Below, one piece after another: positions 5,121-6,089 of a stretch of 6,089 bases of DNA (position 1 is the first letter of the stretch; each line of letters begins with the position of its first letter). Position numbers and translations under genes: made by a program. Source of the stretch: JBCBKZ01 sp039026975 (GTDB lineage: Bacteria > Bacteroidota > Bacteroidia > J057); assembly GCA_039026975.1 (NCBI GenBank), contig JBCCLI010000400.1:1-6089 (forward strand). The letters are read 5' to 3'. The notes beneath the pieces were generated by a model. It searched no databases. It saw only the letters and a program-made list of their open reading frames with translations, and was not told the DNA's origin.

Positions 5121-6089
5121 ATGAAGACTTCTCCTTTAAGAGATATAAATCGCATCATTCAGGTGTTAATGGCTATTTGTCTGCTTAGCTATTCGCCTTA
5201 TGTAGGTGCTCAAGAGACTGCTCCTAATGTCATCATCATGATAGCGGATGATGTAAGCTGGGATGATATAGGCTGTTATGGGAATTCTCAGGTCAAAACC
5301 CCCAATATAGATGCTTTGGCAGCTGAGGGGCTTATGTTTACGAATGCCTATCTGACCACCAGTAGTTGTAGTCCTAGTAGAAATAGCATCATGACAGGTC
5401 GCTATCCCCATAATACCGGGGCAGCAGAGTTACATACAGAACCTCCCATAGATTTTCAGGCTTTTCCAGAGTTACTCAGAAAAGAAGGCTATTTTAGCCT
5501 ACAAGCGGGTAAGTTCCATATGGGTGCCTATGCGGAAAGAGCCTTTGATGTCATTTACAGGAAACGGGAAGAAACAGGAGATGGAGGGGAGAAACTCTGG
5601 CTAAAAGGTCTTCAGGAAAGACCCAAAGACAAACCCTTCTTCATGTGGTTTGCTGCCTATGATGCCCATAGAGTTTGGGGACCCAATGAGTTCTCGGGTA
5701 CACATAGTCCTGATTCTCTCAAGCCTCCCTTTTATTTGGCAGAAGGAAAAGAGACCCGTAAGGACCTCGCGCAATATTATGATGAGATTCATCGCTTTGA
5801 CCACTACGTAGGTGAGGTAGCAGAGGAGCTGAAGAGACAGGAAGTATTTGAGCAGACAGTCATCATCATTATGGCTGATAACGGACGCCCCTTTCCGCAT
5901 AGCAAAACCCGGGTGAATGACAGAGGATTGAAAACGCCCTTCATTATCTCCTGGCCTGAGCGGATCACCCAAAAGGGTCAAAGCTGTGAAGCATTGGTAA
6001 GTGCCATAGACATAGCGCCTACCATTTTGGCCCTAGCAGATGTGGAAATACCTGAGAACATTCAGGGCGTATCTTTTGAGCACGTACTG
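5121..6089 (+). CDS. Secreted formylglycine-dependent sulfatase (heparan N-sulfatase-like), 3' end beyond window
   Basis: 323 residues are visible and the frame is still open at the window edge; typical members have about 450-550. Residues about 1-30 form a signal peptide (positively charged start, hydrophobic 12-23, cut near VGAQ), so the enzyme acts in the periplasm or outside. Type I sulfatase features are metal-binding ADD (42-44), CSPSR (83-87) with C83 to be converted to formylglycine, TGRYPHNTG (92-100), GKFHMG (130-135), DAHR (181-184), and MADNGRPF (251-258) followed by KTPFIISWP (271-279). The NGRPFPHSKTRV-type stretch resembles N-sulfoglucosamine sulfohydrolases more than arylsulfatases, so a sulfated glycan is the likely substrate (inference). 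It needs a formylglycine-generating or anaerobic maturation enzyme encoded elsewhere. ATG 5085 is an in-frame alternative, but 5121 gives the better signal peptide. A 126-residue frame on the opposite strand (5601-5981) is only a shadow. Confidence 0.93.
   Translation, partial: MKTSPLRDINRIIQVLMAICLLSYSPYVGAQETAPNVIIMIADDVSWDDIGCYGNSQVKTPNIDALAAEGLMFTNAYLTTSSCSPSRNSIMTGRYPHNTGAAELHTEPPIDFQAFPELLRKEGYFSLQAGKFHMGAYAERAFDVIYRKREETGDGGEKLWLKGLQERPKDKPFFMWFAAYDAHRVWGPNEFSGTHSPDSLKPPFYLAEGKETRKDLAQYYDEIHRFDHYVGEVAEELKRQEVFEQTVIIIMADNGRPFPHSKTRVNDRGLKTPFIISWPERITQKGQSCEALVSAIDIAPTILALADVEIPENIQGVSFEHVL

Noticed and set aside
5166..5981. Minus-strand frames 5166-5411 and 5601-5981 opposite the sulfatase
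   Set aside because: They lie antisense to a sulfatase with all catalytic motifs; their translations show no coherent features.

Overview
The window looks like chromosomal DNA from a free-living, probably aquatic or marine member of the Bacteroidota (Cytophagales-like). The reasons are a PorT-type outer-membrane beta-barrel with a signal peptide ending in 'AAQ', A/T-rich gene leaders without clear Shine-Dalgarno sequences, a family of collagen-binding-tail glycoside hydrolases, a sulfatase, and an effector-associated domain (EAD11-type) typical of conflict-system genes in this phylum. This assignment is inferred from gene content only.

Layout, left to right. Bases 1-246 are the 3' end of a secreted DUF4038/apiosidase-like glycoside hydrolase, ending in its 'putative collagen-binding' C-terminal domain. 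After an 82-bp spacer with two dyads comes a 317-residue protein (329-1282, +). It has an N-terminal EAD11-like adaptor domain, a central coiled coil and an unrecognised helical C-terminal half. It converges tail-to-tail, 4 bp apart, with a complete short-chain dehydrogenase/reductase (1287-2075, -). A 265-bp divergent spacer contains a possible 25-residue hydrophobic micropeptide. It is followed by a probable two-gene unit: a four-helix phage-holin-family (YvlD/DUF360-like) membrane protein (2341-2706) and a PorT-like outer-membrane beta-barrel (2728-3318), closed by a strong terminator at 3361-3397. Next, after a hairpin-rich leader, is a methyltransferase with a KPRGYAGD signature (3613-4728). 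It is of the type often annotated as a PhcB-like 3-hydroxypalmitic acid methyl ester synthase. A 306-bp gap without a convincing gene ends in an exceptionally symmetric A7-CCGG/CCGG-T7 terminator (5035-5072). Only 48 bp later the 5' part of a secreted, formylglycine-type sulfatase (5121 to the window end) begins.

How the genes relate. The truncated glycoside hydrolase at the left and the sulfatase at the right both fit degradation of complex, possibly sulfated, polysaccharides, but nothing between them is a SusC/D or other polysaccharide-utilisation gene, so they are not clearly one locus. The middle genes look like independent transcription units. The most unusual item is the EAD11-like/coiled-coil protein: such domains are thought to connect sensors and effectors in bacterial immunity or conflict systems by homotypic contacts, but no partner NTPase, protease or effector is present here. 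No tRNA, rRNA, CRISPR array, insertion sequence or phage attachment site was seen.
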